Shown here piece after piece: positions 63,394-64,000 of a stretch of DNA of 64,000 nt. Position numbers and translations under genes: made by a program. Numbering within the stretch: position 1 is the first letter of the stretch; every line of letters starts with the position of its first letter. The notes beneath the pieces were generated by a model. It was not told the origin of the DNA and did not search any database. It was given only the letters and a program-made list of their open reading frames with translations. Origin of the DNA: Durusdinium trenchii (taxonomy: Eukaryota; Sar; Dinophyceae; Suessiales; Symbiodiniaceae); contig CAXAMN010021929.1 in assembly GCA_963970005.1 (NCBI GenBank), positions 848,424-912,423 on the forward strand, given 5' to 3'.

Positions 63394-64000
63394 TCAGTTG
63401 CTTTTTGCGTGCCAACACTTGAGCTTCGGCATGCAGCTGGTATTTGCCAAGGGACAAGGCTGAGCGAAGGAGGTCAGCTGCTTCCTGCTGATCCTTTGCT
63501 TTGTTAAACCATCAGCTAGCATCAGTTCCGTCGGACACCACCTGATCTTAAGGCCGGAACGAATCATTGACTGTTTCACTATACCTAGGTCAATAGCAAT
63601 CCTTTTATCTTCTTGTTTGGATATGGCAGAGACCGAAGTGAGATTGTCAAACAAGGACTTGCAAGCTGTGATACCTGTAATTGGCACACGTTCGATCTGA
63701 TCACGAAACTTCAACTGCGAATTGGATTGAGGTGGAAAGTCCTGAACTTGTTCCGATGTCCTCAAGTCGAAAGGTCCGTTTTTAGCTTCTGCAAGCATGA
63801 GGGACATCCATTCGCATACTGCTGAGGCCGTTGAATATGCCTGAGCCTCGCCTCCTAGTGCACATGCTACTTTTCTGGGCAATCTATATGATTTCCAACA
63901 GAAAGGGGACCAAACACTCTCTTGGTTTTTCTGGAGTCCTGGACCTACGAAAGCGGCGATGTATCCAGCTTGAGTACTATGACCCTTTGCATTACCGAAT
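63394..64000 (-). mobile_element. Copia retrotransposon pol, RNase H 3' end (truncated by window)
   Basis: Open frame entering from the right edge: GNAKGHSTQAGYIAAF, then WSPFCWKSYRLPRKVACALG, GGEAQAYS, an ITACKSLFDN segment, EDKRIAIDLGIVKQS and WCPTELMLADGLTK, with a stop at 63394. This is the RNase H domain and tail of Ty1/Copia pol as found in algal elements. The Glu of GGEA and the last Asp of LADGLTK are present, but the Asp expected in T-D-x-KSL is Ala, so the copy may be inactive. Integrase, RT and any LTR would lie to the right. Confidence 0.85.

Overview
The window looks like nuclear DNA of a dinoflagellate, most likely a Symbiodiniaceae-type alga. The evidence is as follows. Most of the sequence is intron or spacer. 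The protein signals are short exons (36 to 300 bases) separated by kilobases. Where adjoining exons could be matched in frame, introns end in AG followed by G, and they often begin with GC or GA instead of GT, which is the known dinoflagellate habit. A bacterial-type RecA is split by such introns, a Copia pol remnant sits at the right edge, and small foldback elements are scattered throughout. No tRNA, rRNA, CRISPR array or bacterial-style operon was found. All exon ends are my own reading by eye, without alignment or transcripts.

Layout. Nearly every recognisable gene lies on the minus strand, so transcription runs right to left. From right to left: a Copia RNase H fragment (64000 to 63394) and an unrecognised 224-residue ORF (62861 to 62187); weak exon candidates between 47 and 61 kb, including two phase-matched exons of an unknown membrane protein (54539 to 54070); a charged low-complexity exon (44690 to 44252); a RecA gene spread over about 15 kb (42933 to 27415); an intronless protein with tandem NUMOD/HNH endonuclease modules (25627 to 24347); a small secreted cysteine-rich protein (23269 to 23036); and a secreted type-B carboxylesterase gene whose exons run from a signal peptide at 20403 to beyond the left edge. 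A ubiquitin-interacting-motif protein (about 6720 to 5599) lies between two esterase exons on the same strand. A PP2C-like exon (7550 to 7642) is the only good plus-strand coding signal.

Mobile and repeated DNA. The clearest new item is a 1,478-base element (3690 to 5167) with termini ATCCCTACCC and a perfect 8-base target duplication GTACTACG. A 53-base miniature with the same termini (16936 to 16988) has its own perfect 8-base duplication, GATTCAAT. At least seven other foldback families of about 75 to 120 bases occur, several with multiple copies. There are also a 21-base tandem repeat encoding heptads, a GCCTACGG motif present 13 times in about 0.9 kb (core CCTACG), and a dispersed repeat centred on CGTTCGYAGCGTCC.

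The genes do not form one pathway. They suggest organelle DNA recombination (RecA), secretion (esterase, cysteine-rich protein) and selfish DNA (HNH, Copia, foldbacks). The most useful results are the two gene reconstructions, the intron grammar they reveal and the new terminal-inverted-repeat family.
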